From positions 1-64,000 of the forward strand of contig NZ_JBDSQX010000042.1 of the NCBI RefSeq assembly GCF_039929605.1: a DNA stretch of 64,000 bases. Direction: 5' to 3'. The DNA is from Pelomonas sp039929605 (GTDB lineage: Bacteria; Pseudomonadota; Gammaproteobacteria; Burkholderiales; Burkholderiaceae_C). Position 1 is the stretch's first letter, and each line of letters begins with the position of its first letter. A program made the translations under genes and the position numbers. Under the pieces are notes generated by a model that saw only the letters and a program-made list of their open reading frames with translations, made no database searches and was not told the DNA's origin. This document shows, piece by piece, positions 43,893-53,032 of the stretch.

Positions 43893-44636
43893 TCAGGCCA
43901 TGTACATGCCACCGTTGACATGCAGTTCGGTACCCGTAATGTAGGCACCGCCCGGTGACGCCAGGAAGGCAACCGCCGCAGCGATTTCCTCCGGCGCGCC
44001 CAGGCGGCCCAGCGGGATCTGCGCCAGCAGCGCGGCCTTCTGGGCCTCGGGCAGCACCTCGGTCATGTCGGTGGCGATGAAGCCAGGCGCAACGCAGTTG
44101 ACCGTGATGCCGCGGCTGCCGAGTTCGCGGGCCAGCGAGCGCGTCAGGCCCGCCACGCCGGCCTTGGCGGCGGCGTAGTTAGCCTGGCCGGCATTGCCGG
44201 AGGCGCCGACGACCGAGGTGATGTTGATGATGCGGCCATTGCGCTGCTTCATCATCGGCTTGGTGACGGCGCGGGCGAGGCGGAAGACGGCCTTGAGGTT
44301 GGTGTCCAGCACCGCGTCCCAGTCGCCGTCCTTCATGCGCATGGACAGCGTGTCGCGGGTGATGCCGGCGTTGTTGACGAGGACGTGCAGGCCGCCCTCC
44401 TTGGCGACGATATCGTCCACGGCCGCCTGGCTGGCAGCGGCATCGGTCACGTTGAGTGCGATGCCGCGGCCACCGAACGCAGCGAGGGCTTCGGTGATGC
44501 CGGCGGCGCCGGATGCGGTCGTCGCCGTGCCGATGACGCGCCAGCCTTCATGGGCGAGGGCCAGCGCGATGGCTCGGCCGATGCCACGGCTGGCGCCGGT
44601 GACGAGGGCGACGCCCTTTGATGCAGATTCAGTCAT
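43893..44636 (-). CDS. fabG: 3-oxoacyl-[ACP] reductase
   Basis: A 247-residue short-chain dehydrogenase using NADPH to reduce beta-ketoacyl-ACP. TGASRGIGRAIA binds the cofactor, NNAG follows, and the catalytic set is Ser in SVVGASG, Tyr in ANYAAAK and the Lys of the same motif. The C-terminal GTELHVNGGMYM is typical. ATG 44636 lies 4 bases after fabD. Confidence 0.96.
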   Translation of the reverse strand: MTESASKGVALVTGASRGIGRAIALALAHEGWRVIGTATTASGAAGITEALAAFGGRGIALNVTDAAASQAAVDDIVAKEGGLHVLVNNAGITRDTLSMRMKDGDWDAVLDTNLKAVFRLARAVTKPMMKQRNGRIINITSVVGASGNAGQANYAAAKAGVAGLTRSLARELGSRGITVNCVAPGFIATDMTEVLPEAQKAALLAQIPLGRLGAPEEIAAAVAFLASPGGAYITGTELHVNGGMYMA

Positions 44637-44640
44637 GGGT

Positions 44641-45585
44641 TCAGCCTCCGAGGAGTGCTCGGGCCTCGGCGAGCGAGGCGGGATCGAACACGCAGGCGGC
44701 GACAAGCTCGCCGTCGATGCGCTTGGCCATGCCGCTCAGCACCTTGCCGGGGCCGGCTTCGATGAGATGGCCGACGCCGCGCGCCTTCAACGCCTGCACT
44801 ACCTCGACCCAGCGCACCGGGCCGAAGGCCTGGCGGTAGAGGGCGTCGCGCAGCGCCTCGGCGTTGTCGTTGACGGCCACGTCGATGTTGTTGATGACGG
44901 GGAAGGCAGCGGGCTGGAACTGCACCGTCGCCAGCCTCTCCTTCAGCCGCTCGGCGGCCGGCCTCATCAGGCTGGAGTGGAAGGGGGCCGACACCGACAG
45001 CGGCAGCGCGCGCTTGGCGCCGGCGGCCTTCAGGATCTCGGCAGCCTTGTCCGCGCCGGCCTTGCTGCCGGCAATCACCGTCTGCTTGGGGTCGTTGAAG
45101 TTGACGGCCTCGACGGCCTCACCGGTCTCGGCGGCGGCCTGTGCACAGCCCGCGCGGACGGCGTCGCCGTCCAGGCCCAGGATGGCGTACATCGCGCCGG
45201 CGCCCACCGGCACGGCCTCCTGCATGGCCTGGGCGCGAAAGCGCACCAGCGGCAGCGCATCGGCCAGGCTCAGCACGCCGGCCGCAACCAGCGCCGTGTA
45301 CTCGCCCAGCGAATGGCCAGCGGCAGCCACGGGCACCGCGCCGGTCTCGGCAACGAAGGCGCGCCAGCAGGCGATGCCGGCCGTCAGCATGACGGGCTGG
45401 GTGTTGGTGGTCAGGTCCAGCAGCTCCTTGGGGCCGGCATGGATCAGCGCGCCGATGTCCTCGCCGAGGGCGGCGGAAGCTTCTTCAAGAACGAGGCGGA
45501 CTTCCGGGTGGTCGCCCCAGGCGTCGAGCATGCCGACGGCCTGCGAGCCCTGGCCGGGGAAAACAACAGCAAACGGTGCGGTCAT
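44641..45585 (-). CDS. fabD: malonyl-CoA:ACP transacylase
   Basis: A 314-residue enzyme transferring malonyl groups from CoA to ACP. The nucleophile is Ser92 in GHSLGEYTAL, the oxyanion Gln is in FPGQGSQ, and the catalytic His is in SAPFHSSLM. ATG 45585 is preceded by the arm of a long palindromic element and no clear Shine-Dalgarno is visible, unlike most genes of this block. Confidence 0.95.
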   Translation of the reverse strand: MTAPFAVVFPGQGSQAVGMLDAWGDHPEVRLVLEEASAALGEDIGALIHAGPKELLDLTTNTQPVMLTAGIACWRAFVAETGAVPVAAAGHSLGEYTALVAAGVLSLADALPLVRFRAQAMQEAVPVGAGAMYAILGLDGDAVRAGCAQAAAETGEAVEAVNFNDPKQTVIAGSKAGADKAAEILKAAGAKRALPLSVSAPFHSSLMRPAAERLKERLATVQFQPAAFPVINNIDVAVNDNAEALRDALYRQAFGPVRWVEVVQALKARGVGHLIEAGPGKVLSGMAKRIDGELVAACVFDPASLAEARALLGG

Positions 45586-45588
45586 GGA

Positions 45589-45751
45589 TAGAAGCTGTGA
45601 ATGGACCGCGCGCGGCCGAGCAGACCGTCGCGGCGTCGCCAATCAAGGCGCAAAGCGGAGCCGTAGCCGGAACTACGGCGAGCATTTGCAACGCCGAGTG
45701 GCGACGTTGCGGCGGGATGAGCGGCTGTGCGGGGTTCGTTCACAGCTTCTA
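45589..45751. repeat. 163 bp full-length imperfect palindrome between fabH and fabD
   Basis: Terminal 13 bp arms TAGAAGCTGTGAA (45589-45601) and TTCACAGCTTCTA (45739-45751) match perfectly. Inner arms GTCGCCA/TGGCGAC (45635-45641 and 45699-45705) and a core GCCGTAG-CCGGAA-CTACGGC (45660-45679) share the same centre near 45670. The whole gap is therefore one long hairpin-forming unit, resembling a miniature inverted-repeat element. The TAG stop of fabH lies inside the right arm. Confidence 0.85.
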
Positions 45752-46747
45752 ATATTTGAGAAGGGCGGCGCCCCAGGTGAAGCCACCGCCGACGCCTTCC
45801 AGCATCACGGTATCGCCACGCTTGACGCGACCGCTGCGCACCGCCACGTCCAGCGCCAGCGGCACGGAGGCGGCCGACGTGTTGCCATGCTCGTCGACAG
45901 TGACGATGAGCTTGTCCATGGACATGCGCAGCTTTTTGGCCGTGCCCTGCATGATGCGGATGTTGGCCTGATGGGGGATGAGCCAGTCGATGTCGGCGTC
46001 CGTCAAGCCGGCCTTGTCGAGCACCGAACGGGCGACCTTCTCCAGCACGCCGACGGCGAGCTTGAAGACGGCTTGGCCATCCATCCTCAGCAAAGGCGAG
46101 CCCAGCACCTGGCCGCCCGACACGGTGCCCGGCGTGCAGAGAATGTCGGAATGGCGCGCGTCGGCATGCAGCTCGGTGGCGAGGATGCCGGGCTCGTCGC
46201 TGGCGCCGAGCACGACGGCACCGGCGCCGTCGCCGAACAGCACGCAGGTCGTGCGGTCCTTGAAGTCGAGGATGCGCGAGAACACCTCGGCGCCGACGAC
46301 GAGCGCCTTGCTGGCGGCGCCGGTCTTGATCATCGAGTCGGCCACGCTGAGCGCGTAGACAAAGCCCGCGCAAACCGCCTGCACGTCGAAGGCGGCGCAA
46401 CCGAACACGCCGAGCTTCTTCTGCAGCAGGCAGGCGCTGGACGGGAAGACCATGTCGGGCGTGGACGTCGCGACGATGATGAGGTCCAGCTCCTCAGCCT
46501 TGATGCCGGCGGCTTCCAGCGCGGCCAGCGCGGCCGGGAAGGCCAGGTCGCTGGCGCTTTGGTCTGACGCAGCGAAGTGGCGCGCGCGGATGCCGGTGCG
46601 CTCGACGATCCAGTCGTCCGAGGTTTCGACGCCGTCGGCCGCGAGGCGCTCGGCCAGGGCCTGGTTGGTGACCCGGTCAGCGGGCAAATAGCTGCCGGTG
46701 CCGAGGATGCGCGAGTAGCGGGGTGAGGTGTGTCCAGATGGGCTCAT
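45749..46747 (-). CDS. fabH: 3-oxoacyl-[ACP] synthase III
   Basis: A 332-residue condensing enzyme that starts fatty-acid synthesis from acetyl-CoA and malonyl-ACP. The active-site Cys is about residue 126 in VQAVCAGFVYAL, with His in IPHQANIRI and Asn in EHGNTSAAS. The C-terminus GGFTWGAALLKY is standard. Its TAG stop is formed by the last bases of the adjoining palindromic element. The start overlaps the plsX stop (ATGA). Confidence 0.96.
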   Translation of the reverse strand: MSPSGHTSPRYSRILGTGSYLPADRVTNQALAERLAADGVETSDDWIVERTGIRARHFAASDQSASDLAFPAALAALEAAGIKAEELDLIIVATSTPDMVFPSSACLLQKKLGVFGCAAFDVQAVCAGFVYALSVADSMIKTGAASKALVVGAEVFSRILDFKDRTTCVLFGDGAGAVVLGASDEPGILATELHADARHSDILCTPGTVSGGQVLGSPLLRMDGQAVFKLAVGVLEKVARSVLDKAGLTDADIDWLIPHQANIRIMQGTAKKLRMSMDKLIVTVDEHGNTSAASVPLALDVAVRSGRVKRGDTVMLEGVGGGFTWGAALLKY

Positions 46748-47838
46748 GCAGCCTGAGCGGCGGGCGCCGCCTTGTCTCCAGCATCGGTCGCCTTCGCCTG
46801 CAGCGCGGCGACGATGCGGTCGTGTACCCGGTCCAGCAGCCGGTTGCGGGCGGCATCATAAGCGCGGGCCAAAGCCTGCTCGAAGGCGAAGGCATCGGCC
46901 GAGCCATGACTCTTGAAGACCAGGCCGCGCAGGCCCAGCAGCGCTGCGCCGTTGAAGCGGCGGTGGTCCACACGGGCCTTGAATGCCTTCAGGATGGGGA
47001 GAGCCAGCAGCGCGACACCCTTGGTCAGCAGGTTGCGGCTGAACTCTTCCTTGATGAAGGTGCCGATCATGGTGGCGAGGCCCTCGGAGGTCTTGAGCAT
47101 GACGTTGCCGACGAAGCCGTCGCAGACGACGAGGTCCGTCGTGCCCTTGTAGATGTCGTTGCCCTCGACGTTGCCGAAGAAGTTCAGCTGGCCGGCCGCG
47201 CCCGCCGCGCGCAGCAGCTCTCCCGCCTGCTTGATGGTCTCGCTGCCCTTGATGGCCTCCTCGCCGATGTTGAGCAAGCCGACGCTGGGCTCCTCGATGC
47301 CTTCGACGGCCGACACCAGCGCGCTGCCCATGACGGCGAACTGCAGCAGGTGCTCGGCCGTGCAGTCGACGTTGGCGCCGAGATCCAGCACGGTCGTGAA
47401 GCGGCCGCGCTGGTTGGGCACGACGGTGGCGATGGCCGGGCGGTCGATGCCGTCCAGCGTCTTCAGCAGGTACCGGGCCACGGCCATCAGCGCGCCGGTG
47501 TTGCCGGCGGACACGCAGGCATGCGCAAGCGCCGGGTTGCCGTCACGGTCGGCCTTGAGTTGCTGAATGGCGATGCGCATGGACGAGTCGCGCTTGCGGC
47601 GCAGGGCGACCTCGACCGGATCGTCCATCGTGATGACTTCACTGGCCGCGACGACACGGCAGCGCGGCCAGGCGGCGGCAGCGGTCAACTCTTCGGGCTT
47701 ACCGACGAGGATGAGTTCAGCGCCGGGGTGCTTGTCGAGAAAGGCGCGGCAGGCCGGCAGCGTGACCGAGGGGCCGTGGTCGCCGCCCATGCAATCAACG
47801 GCAAGGCGGACGGGCTCGGGCAGGGTCGCGTGGGTCAT
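46744..47838 (-). CDS. plsX: phosphate acyltransferase PlsX
   Basis: A 364-residue enzyme making acyl-phosphate from acyl-ACP for phospholipid synthesis. Family marks are LAVDCMGGDHGPSVTLPA at the start, CVSAGNTGALMA, VLDLGANVDC, LLNIGEE and VCDGFVGNVMLKTSEG. A C-terminal Ala-rich tail (KAAPAAQAA) is extra. It is coupled to fabH by four bases and separated from rpmF by 131 bases containing a likely terminator/attenuator. Confidence 0.96.
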   Translation of the reverse strand: MTHATLPEPVRLAVDCMGGDHGPSVTLPACRAFLDKHPGAELILVGKPEELTAAAAWPRCRVVAASEVITMDDPVEVALRRKRDSSMRIAIQQLKADRDGNPALAHACVSAGNTGALMAVARYLLKTLDGIDRPAIATVVPNQRGRFTTVLDLGANVDCTAEHLLQFAVMGSALVSAVEGIEEPSVGLLNIGEEAIKGSETIKQAGELLRAAGAAGQLNFFGNVEGNDIYKGTTDLVVCDGFVGNVMLKTSEGLATMIGTFIKEEFSRNLLTKGVALLALPILKAFKARVDHRRFNGAALLGLRGLVFKSHGSADAFAFEQALARAYDAARNRLLDRVHDRIVAALQAKATDAGDKAAPAAQAA

Positions 47839-47856
47839 CGAGGCAGAAGCGTTTCA

Positions 47857-47897
47857 GAAAAGACCAAACCCGGCACAGCGCGTGGCGCAGGCCGGGT
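47857..47897 (-). terminator. terminator or attenuator between rpmF and plsX
   Basis: On the minus strand ACCCGGC ... GCCGGGT with an inner partly paired CTGCGCC/GCTGT region is followed by TTTGGTCTTTTC. It lies about 70 bases after rpmF and 19 bases before plsX. A partial terminator here would set the ratio of ribosomal protein to fatty-acid enzymes. Confidence 0.5.
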
Positions 47898-47942
47898 CGG
47901 CAGATTCTCGGGTGCGCAGCGCAGCCAGTGCGGTGCGGGTCT

Positions 47943-47963
47943 GCAAGCCTCGCGGAGGCTTGC
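47943..47963. repeat. perfect 9 bp inverted repeat after rpmF
   Basis: GCAAGCCTC and GAGGCTTGC are separated by 3 bases, starting 6 bases past the rpmF stop. There is no U-tract, so it is more likely an RNA-stabilising 3' hairpin or a dispersed repeat than a terminator. Confidence 0.6.
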
Positions 47964-47969
47964 TCAAGC

Positions 47970-48155
47970 TCAGGCCGCGTCGGCCTTGCTCTTCAACACC
48001 TTGCGACCACGGTAGAAACCGGTCGGGCTGATGTGGTGACGCAGATGCACTTCGCCCGTCGTCGGCTCGATGGCCGTGCCCGGGGTGACCAGGGCATTGT
48101 GGGAACGGTGCATGCCACGCTTGGAAGGCGACTTCTTGTTTTGCTGAACAGCCAT
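47970..48155 (-). CDS. rpmF: 50S ribosomal protein L32
   Basis: A 61-residue basic ribosomal protein: MAVQQNKKSPSKRGMHRSH start, GEVHLRHHIS middle and RGRKVL end. It lacks the CxxC zinc pairs found in some L32 forms. The place between yceD and plsX is the standard one. Confidence 0.96.
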   Translation of the reverse strand: MAVQQNKKSPSKRGMHRSHNALVTPGTAIEPTTGEVHLRHHISPTGFYRGRKVLKSKADAA

Positions 48156-48349
48156 GAAATTCTCCGAATTCTGCGGGGTCTAGTGCGCGGTGAGGTGCGG
48201 GGTTTGGGTTTGCGACCCCTGGAAAAGTCTCAAGCGGGAAAACAGCTCGAGCCCCAGGCCGCAGAAAAGCCCACGAGTGTAGCAGCCAATGCTTTGATCG
48301 CCAAGCCAGGCGGGCTAAAGCGTCCGGCAAGCCAAGCGGATTCATGGCC

Positions 48350-48913
48350 TCAGGCGCTGCCGCCGCGCTTGAGCGCCGCCAGCGCGGCGAAGGGATTGGG
48401 ACGCTCGCCCTCTCCGTCCTCACCCGCCAGTTCGTCGTCTTCCACATGGGCCAGCGGCTCGGGGCAGACCTCGTGACGCGGCACCAGCGGCAGGGCCAGC
48501 AGCACCTCGTCCTCGATGAGCTCGCGGGCGTTCAGGTGGCGCGGCATGGCAAGCACATCGTCGTCGCTGTCGGCATCCAGCGCCGCAGCTTCAGCCTCGG
48601 TGTCGACGAAACGGATCCAGCGGTCGATGTCGACATGCTCGCCAACGGGCTTCAGGCAGCGCTGGCAGGTCAGCGCGACCTCGACCTGCGCTGTCACCTG
48701 CAGCCAGGTCTGGGTCTTGCCATCCTTGGCCTGGCGTGCCTCTCCCTGAAGACGCCAGTGCAGGGCCGGCCAACCCTGCGCCGGCGCGTCGGGCGCTGCG
48801 GACTCGGCCAGGCGCTCCAGCGACTCAGCCCGCCATTCGCCCTCCAGACTGGCGCCATCGCGGGCGAAGGCGGCGAGGTCAAGCTTCTCAGGAACAAAGG
48901 CGCGCGGTTTCAT
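48350..48913 (-). CDS. yceD: YceD/DUF177-family protein
   Basis: A 187-residue DUF177 protein. Seen are the CQRCLKPV cysteine pair and LALPLVPRHEVCPEP, and an acidic stretch (DADSDDD, EDDELAGEDGEGE). The C-terminal PNPFAALAALK is typical. YceD-type proteins are linked to 23S rRNA accumulation and are almost always next to rpmF. ATG 48913 is used; GTG 48919 is possible. A 194-base gap without a visible gene follows before rpmF; the rpmF promoter may be there. Confidence 0.9.
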   Translation of the reverse strand: MKPRAFVPEKLDLAAFARDGASLEGEWRAESLERLAESAAPDAPAQGWPALHWRLQGEARQAKDGKTQTWLQVTAQVEVALTCQRCLKPVGEHVDIDRWIRFVDTEAEAAALDADSDDDVLAMPRHLNARELIEDEVLLALPLVPRHEVCPEPLAHVEDDELAGEDGEGERPNPFAALAALKRGGSA

Positions 48914-48945
48914 GTCCACCAGTTTAGGCGGGCGAGAATGACCCG

Positions 48946-49521
48946 ATGCCCCAGTTGATCCTCGCCTCGACGTCCCGCTACCGCCAGGAATTGCTGGCCC
49001 GGCTGCGCCTGCCCTTCGAGGCCGTGGCGCCGGAGGTCGACGAAACCGCCCTGCTCGGCGAAGCGCCGGCCGCCTTGGCCGAACGCCTGGCGCTGGCCAA
49101 GGCACGGGTCGTGGCCGCGCGCTTCCCCGGTGCCATCGTCATCGGCTCCGATCAGGTCGCCGATCTGGCCGGCGAAACCATCGGCAAGCCGGGTACGCAT
49201 GAAGCCGCCGCCGCCCAGCTGCGCCGCATGAGTGGCCGCGAGGTCGTCTTCCAGACTGCGGTGGCCGTTGTCGCACCGGGCCTCGCCGCCATCGAGCGCG
49301 CCGAAGTGCGGGTGCGCGTTCGCGAGTTAAGCGATGCCGCCATCGAGGCCTATTTGCGGGCCGATGAGCCTTATGACTGCGCCGGCAGCGCCAAGGTCGA
49401 GAGCCTGGGCATCGCGCTGCTGGACGCCGTCGAATCCGACGACCCGACCGCGCTAATCGGTCTGCCCTTGATTCGCACCTGCGCCCTGCTGCGCCGCGCC
49501 GGCCTGGAGCCCCTCGCATGA
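48946..49521 (+). CDS. maf: Maf-family nucleotide pyrophosphatase
   Basis: A 191-residue Maf protein. The N-terminal LILASTSRYRQELL and IGSDQVADL are the family motifs; the latter has the catalytic Asp. Sequence details (SDQVA, LPLIRTCALLR) fit the YceF branch, which hydrolyses m7GTP. It is divergent from yceD with only 32 bases between the starts, so their promoters must overlap the coding regions. Coupled to the next gene by a 4-base overlap. Confidence 0.92.
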   Translation: MPQLILASTSRYRQELLARLRLPFEAVAPEVDETALLGEAPAALAERLALAKARVVAARFPGAIVIGSDQVADLAGETIGKPGTHEAAAAQLRRMSGREVVFQTAVAVVAPGLAAIERAEVRVRVRELSDAAIEAYLRADEPYDCAGSAKVESLGIALLDAVESDDPTALIGLPLIRTCALLRRAGLEPLA

Positions 49522-50279
49522 CCCTCGGAAAACTGATCCTGATGCCCAACACGCTGGACTTCGGCGTGGACGATTCGCTCGACCTGCGCGCGGTGCTGCC
49601 GCAACGCGTCATTGAGACCGCAGCGCGGCTGACGCACTGGGCCGCCGAGAACGCCAAGACGACGCGTTCGCTGTTGAAGCGCATCGATGCCATCGCGCCA
49701 CTTCACCAGCCGCTGCAGGCGATGCAAATCACCGAGCTGCCGCGTCCGCCCAAAGGGGGCCGAGGTGGCGGCGATGACGCGGCCGCCTGGCTTGCGCTGC
49801 TGGACCCAGCCCATGCCGGGCACGACCTCGGCCTGATTTCCGAAGCCGGCCTGCCCGCCGTGGCCGACCCCGGCGCGCGCTTGGTGGCGCTGGCCCACGA
49901 GGCCGGCATCGAAGTGGTGCCGCTGGCCGGGCCCAGCTCCTTACTGCTGGCGCTCGCGGCGAGCGGCCTGAACGGCCAGAGCTTCGCCTTCGTCGGCTAT
50001 CTGCCAGTGGACGCCAACGCACGCACGGCACGCATCCGCGAGCTGGAGGCGTTGTCGGCCAAGGCGCAGCAGACGCAATTGCTGATCGAAACGCCCTACC
50101 GCAACGAGGTGCTGAACCAGGCCTTGCTGGCGACGCTGAAGCCCGCCACGCGGCTGTCAATCAGCGTCGGACTAACGCTGCCCGGCGGCTGGACACAGAC
50201 CGCCACCGTGGCCGACTGGCGCTTGAATCGCACCAAGCTGTCCGACCGCATCCCTGCGGTCTTCTCGCTGCTGGCCTGA
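49518..50279 (+). CDS. SAM-dependent methyltransferase (RsmI/tetrapyrrole methylase-like)
   Basis: A 253-residue protein of the tetrapyrrole methylase superfamily, close to RsmI. The stretch LGLISEAGLPAVADPGARLVALAHEAGIEVVPLAGPSS is the hallmark. Next come FVGYLPVDANARTARIRELE and LIETPYRNEVL. The N-terminus differs from true RsmI, starting LGKLILMPNTLDFG, so it is a paralogue whose target is unknown. It is expressed with maf and converges on rhlE with 9 bases between the stops. Confidence 0.88.
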   Translation: MTLGKLILMPNTLDFGVDDSLDLRAVLPQRVIETAARLTHWAAENAKTTRSLLKRIDAIAPLHQPLQAMQITELPRPPKGGRGGGDDAAAWLALLDPAHAGHDLGLISEAGLPAVADPGARLVALAHEAGIEVVPLAGPSSLLLALAASGLNGQSFAFVGYLPVDANARTARIRELEALSAKAQQTQLLIETPYRNEVLNQALLATLKPATRLSISVGLTLPGGWTQTATVADWRLNRTKLSDRIPAVFSLLA

Positions 50280-50288
50280 GGCTGCGGT

Positions 50289-51809
50289 TTAAGACTCTGC
50301 TTCGGTTTCAGCTTCAGCCGGCTTCTTGGCGCCGAACAGCGCCGCGACCTGCTTCTTGGGCTTGATGTAGCTGGACAGGCCCTTGGCCGGCGTGGCCGCC
50401 TTGGCCTTCTCCCAGGCGGGCGGCTCGTCGCGCGAGCTCGACTCGTAGGGTTTGTTGAAGAACGGGTCGGCGGATTGCGCCGGCGTGCGCATGGCGGGGC
50501 TGGTCGTGCGAGCGGGGCGGTCATCACGCTCAGCACGTGCGGGCCGCTCTGCGCCCTCCTGGCGCGCCGGTGCATCCTCGCGCGGACGGCGCTCGAAACG
50601 CGGCTTCTCGCTTTCGAGCTCGAAGGGATCGAGGTCGATCTTGCGCTTGATGAGCTTCTCGATGTCCGCCACCAACCGCGCATCCGACTTGGTCACCAGC
50701 GTCACCGCCAGGCCCGACGCACCCGCGCGGCCCGTGCGGCCGATGCGGTGAACGTAATCCTCGGCGTTGAAAGGCACGTCGAAATTGAAGACTGCTGGCA
50801 GGTCGGCGATGTCCAGGCCGCGAGCCGCGACGTCGGTCGCCACCAGCAGATCAACATCACCGCGCTTGAAGGCGTCGAGCGACTTCAGCCGCTCGTCCTG
50901 CGACTTGTCGCCATGCAGCGCCGAGGTGCGCAGGCCGTCGCGTTCGAAGGTGCGGGCAAGGCGGGCCGCGCCCAGCTTGGAGTTCACGAAGATGATGGCC
51001 TGCGTGATCGCGCGATCTTTCAGGATCTGCCTCACCACCGCCCGCTTGTCGTCGTCCGTGACGCTGATGAAGCGCTGTTCGACGTTGGTCGCGGTCTGGT
51101 TGGGCCGGGCCGTCTCGACCAGGATGGGGTCCTGCAGATAGCTCTGCGCCAGCCGCTTGATCTCGGGCGAGAAAGTCGCCGAGAACAGCAGCGTCTGACG
51201 CGCCTTGGGCAGATAGCTGAGGATGCGCTGCAGGTCCGGCAGGAAGCCGATGTCGAGCATGCGGTCCGCCTCGTCGAGCACGACGTACTCGACCTGGTTG
51301 AGCACGCAGTTCTTGGCCTCGATGTGGTCGAGCAGCCGGCCGGGCGTGGCGATCAACACCTCGACGCCGGCTTTGAGCGCGGCCGTCTGCGGCTTCATGT
51401 CGATGCCACCGAAGACGACGACCGAGCGCAGCTGCGTGTGCTTCGCGTACTTTTTGACGTTCTCGGCGACCTGGTCAGCCAGCTCCCGCGTCGGCGCCAA
51501 CACGAGGGCGCGCACCGGATGCCGGGCAGGCGACACGCTCGCGGTCTCGTGCTTGAGCATGCGCTGCAGCAACGGGATGGAGAAGGCCGCCGTCTTGCCG
51601 GTGCCGGTCTGGGCCGCGCCCATGACGTCACGCCCTTCAAGCACGATCGGGATCGCCTTCGCCTGGATGGGCGTCATCGTCAGGTAGCCGGAATCGGTCA
51701 CGGCGCGGATCAGCTTGGGATCCAGGGGAAGGGTGTCGAAACGGGCCGGCGGGGCGGTTTCGATGTCCCCAATGTCGGGCTGTTCCGACGGTGATGCGTT
51801 TTCACTCAT
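50289..51809 (-). CDS. rhlE: DEAD-box ATP-dependent RNA helicase (RhlE type)
   Basis: A 506-residue helicase. Motifs in order: Q motif around MTPIQAKAIP, AQTGTGKT (I), PTRELADQ (Ia), TPGR (Ib), DEAD (II), SAT (III), the Ia-type RecA2 motifs, ATDVAARGLDI (V) and HRIGRTGR (VI). A charged low-complexity C-terminal tail of about 100 residues follows (RFERRPREDAPARQEG). Such helicases unwind rRNA or mRNA structures and can join RNase E complexes; rne is in the same window but not adjacent. Confidence 0.93.
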   Translation of the reverse strand: MSENASPSEQPDIGDIETAPPARFDTLPLDPKLIRAVTDSGYLTMTPIQAKAIPIVLEGRDVMGAAQTGTGKTAAFSIPLLQRMLKHETASVSPARHPVRALVLAPTRELADQVAENVKKYAKHTQLRSVVVFGGIDMKPQTAALKAGVEVLIATPGRLLDHIEAKNCVLNQVEYVVLDEADRMLDIGFLPDLQRILSYLPKARQTLLFSATFSPEIKRLAQSYLQDPILVETARPNQTATNVEQRFISVTDDDKRAVVRQILKDRAITQAIIFVNSKLGAARLARTFERDGLRTSALHGDKSQDERLKSLDAFKRGDVDLLVATDVAARGLDIADLPAVFNFDVPFNAEDYVHRIGRTGRAGASGLAVTLVTKSDARLVADIEKLIKRKIDLDPFELESEKPRFERRPREDAPARQEGAERPARAERDDRPARTTSPAMRTPAQSADPFFNKPYESSSRDEPPAWEKAKAATPAKGLSSYIKPKKQVAALFGAKKPAEAETEAES

Positions 51810-51847
51810 AGCCGACGATTATCGCCGGCCTGCCTCTTGCGCGTGTT

Positions 51848-52939
51848 TCAGCGGTTCACGACCAGCCATTTGGGGGTCTTGAAGCGAACGATGCGTCGGT
51901 AGAGCACGACATAGGTGACGCCGAACAGCACCATGCACGCGGCGATCAGCGGGGTGGAGTTCCAGAAGGCCAGCGCGGGCACGAGGGAGGACACGCAGAG
52001 CATCCACAGGTAGGGTGCCGTCATGGAGTTGCGGCGCGTCATAGCGCGGGCGTCGCGCGCACCGATAGCCCAACGCATCAGGCGGCGGTAGATCAGCGAG
52101 TGAAGATGAATGCCGTCTGGTAGCCCCGTCGGCACCGAGCGAATGACTTTTCGGCGGTACATCGAGAACAGCGTCTCGAACACTGGGTAGACGCAGACCA
52201 TCAGCGGGAACAGCGGCGACACCTCCGCGTTGCGGGCAATCAACAGGATGCCGATCTCGGCAAGGTAGAACCCGAGGAAGTAGGCGCCGCCGTCGCCCAG
52301 GAAGATCAGGCCGGAGGGGAAGTTCCAGACGAAGAATCCCAGAGCTGCGCCCACGCCTGCCAAAGCCCACAAGGCCACGGGAACGTCACCCACCTGGTAG
52401 GCCACATAGGCGAAGACAAGCAGCATCAGGCTGACACACATGGACGAGAGGCCGTTGAAGCCGTCGATGATGTTGACTGAGTTGGCGACGCCGGCGACGG
52501 TGAGGATGGTGGCGAACCAGGCTCCGACGGCGGTAGACACCAACCAATCCAGGCCTGGAACATCCGTCTTCGTAATCGAGGCGCCGAGCAACCAGATGCC
52601 CAGGGCGGCCGAGACCGCGGTGGCCAACAAGCGCTTAGCGGGAGAAACCCTCTTGGTCAGATCCTCCACCAATCCGGCCAGGAACGCTGGCAGGCCACAA
52701 ATGACAAGCAAGGCGCCCAGCGTCCAATCGGCATGCTTGACCATCGCAGCAACGCCTACACAACACAGGATGCCGGCGAACATTCCTGCCCCGCCGATAC
52801 GGGGCACAGGTGTGGCATGAAATTTCTGCGGGCCAGACAGATCGGCGTCGGCCGAAAGGTGGGCGTGGCTGCGCGAGGAACGAATAACCAGAAGGGTCAC
52901 CAACACAGCCACAAAGAACGACACGAGAAGATAGAGCAT
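51848..52939 (-). CDS. WecA/TagO-type undecaprenyl-phosphate sugar-1-phosphate transferase
   Basis: A 363-residue integral membrane protein with about ten helices. Family motifs are KFHATPVPRIGG near the N-terminus, NSVNIIDGFNGLSS with the catalytic Asp, and FLGDGGAYFLGFYLAEIGI. YRRKVIRSVPTGLPDGIHLHSLIYRRLMR is the C-terminal His-rich loop. It attaches the first sugar to the lipid carrier in O-antigen, capsule or exopolysaccharide synthesis. It is divergent from the SLBB export gene, which starts the plus-strand part of the same cluster. Confidence 0.9.
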   Translation of the reverse strand: MLYLLVSFFVAVLVTLLVIRSSRSHAHLSADADLSGPQKFHATPVPRIGGAGMFAGILCCVGVAAMVKHADWTLGALLVICGLPAFLAGLVEDLTKRVSPAKRLLATAVSAALGIWLLGASITKTDVPGLDWLVSTAVGAWFATILTVAGVANSVNIIDGFNGLSSMCVSLMLLVFAYVAYQVGDVPVALWALAGVGAALGFFVWNFPSGLIFLGDGGAYFLGFYLAEIGILLIARNAEVSPLFPLMVCVYPVFETLFSMYRRKVIRSVPTGLPDGIHLHSLIYRRLMRWAIGARDARAMTRRNSMTAPYLWMLCVSSLVPALAFWNSTPLIAACMVLFGVTYVVLYRRIVRFKTPKWLVVNR

Positions 52940-53032
52940 TCGCTGAAGTTTACCGAGCGGGACGTGAACGTACGTCAACAGCCGGCCATCTAGAATCCGC
53001 CTCCTTTCACGAGGCGCTTTGCAACGCAAGGC

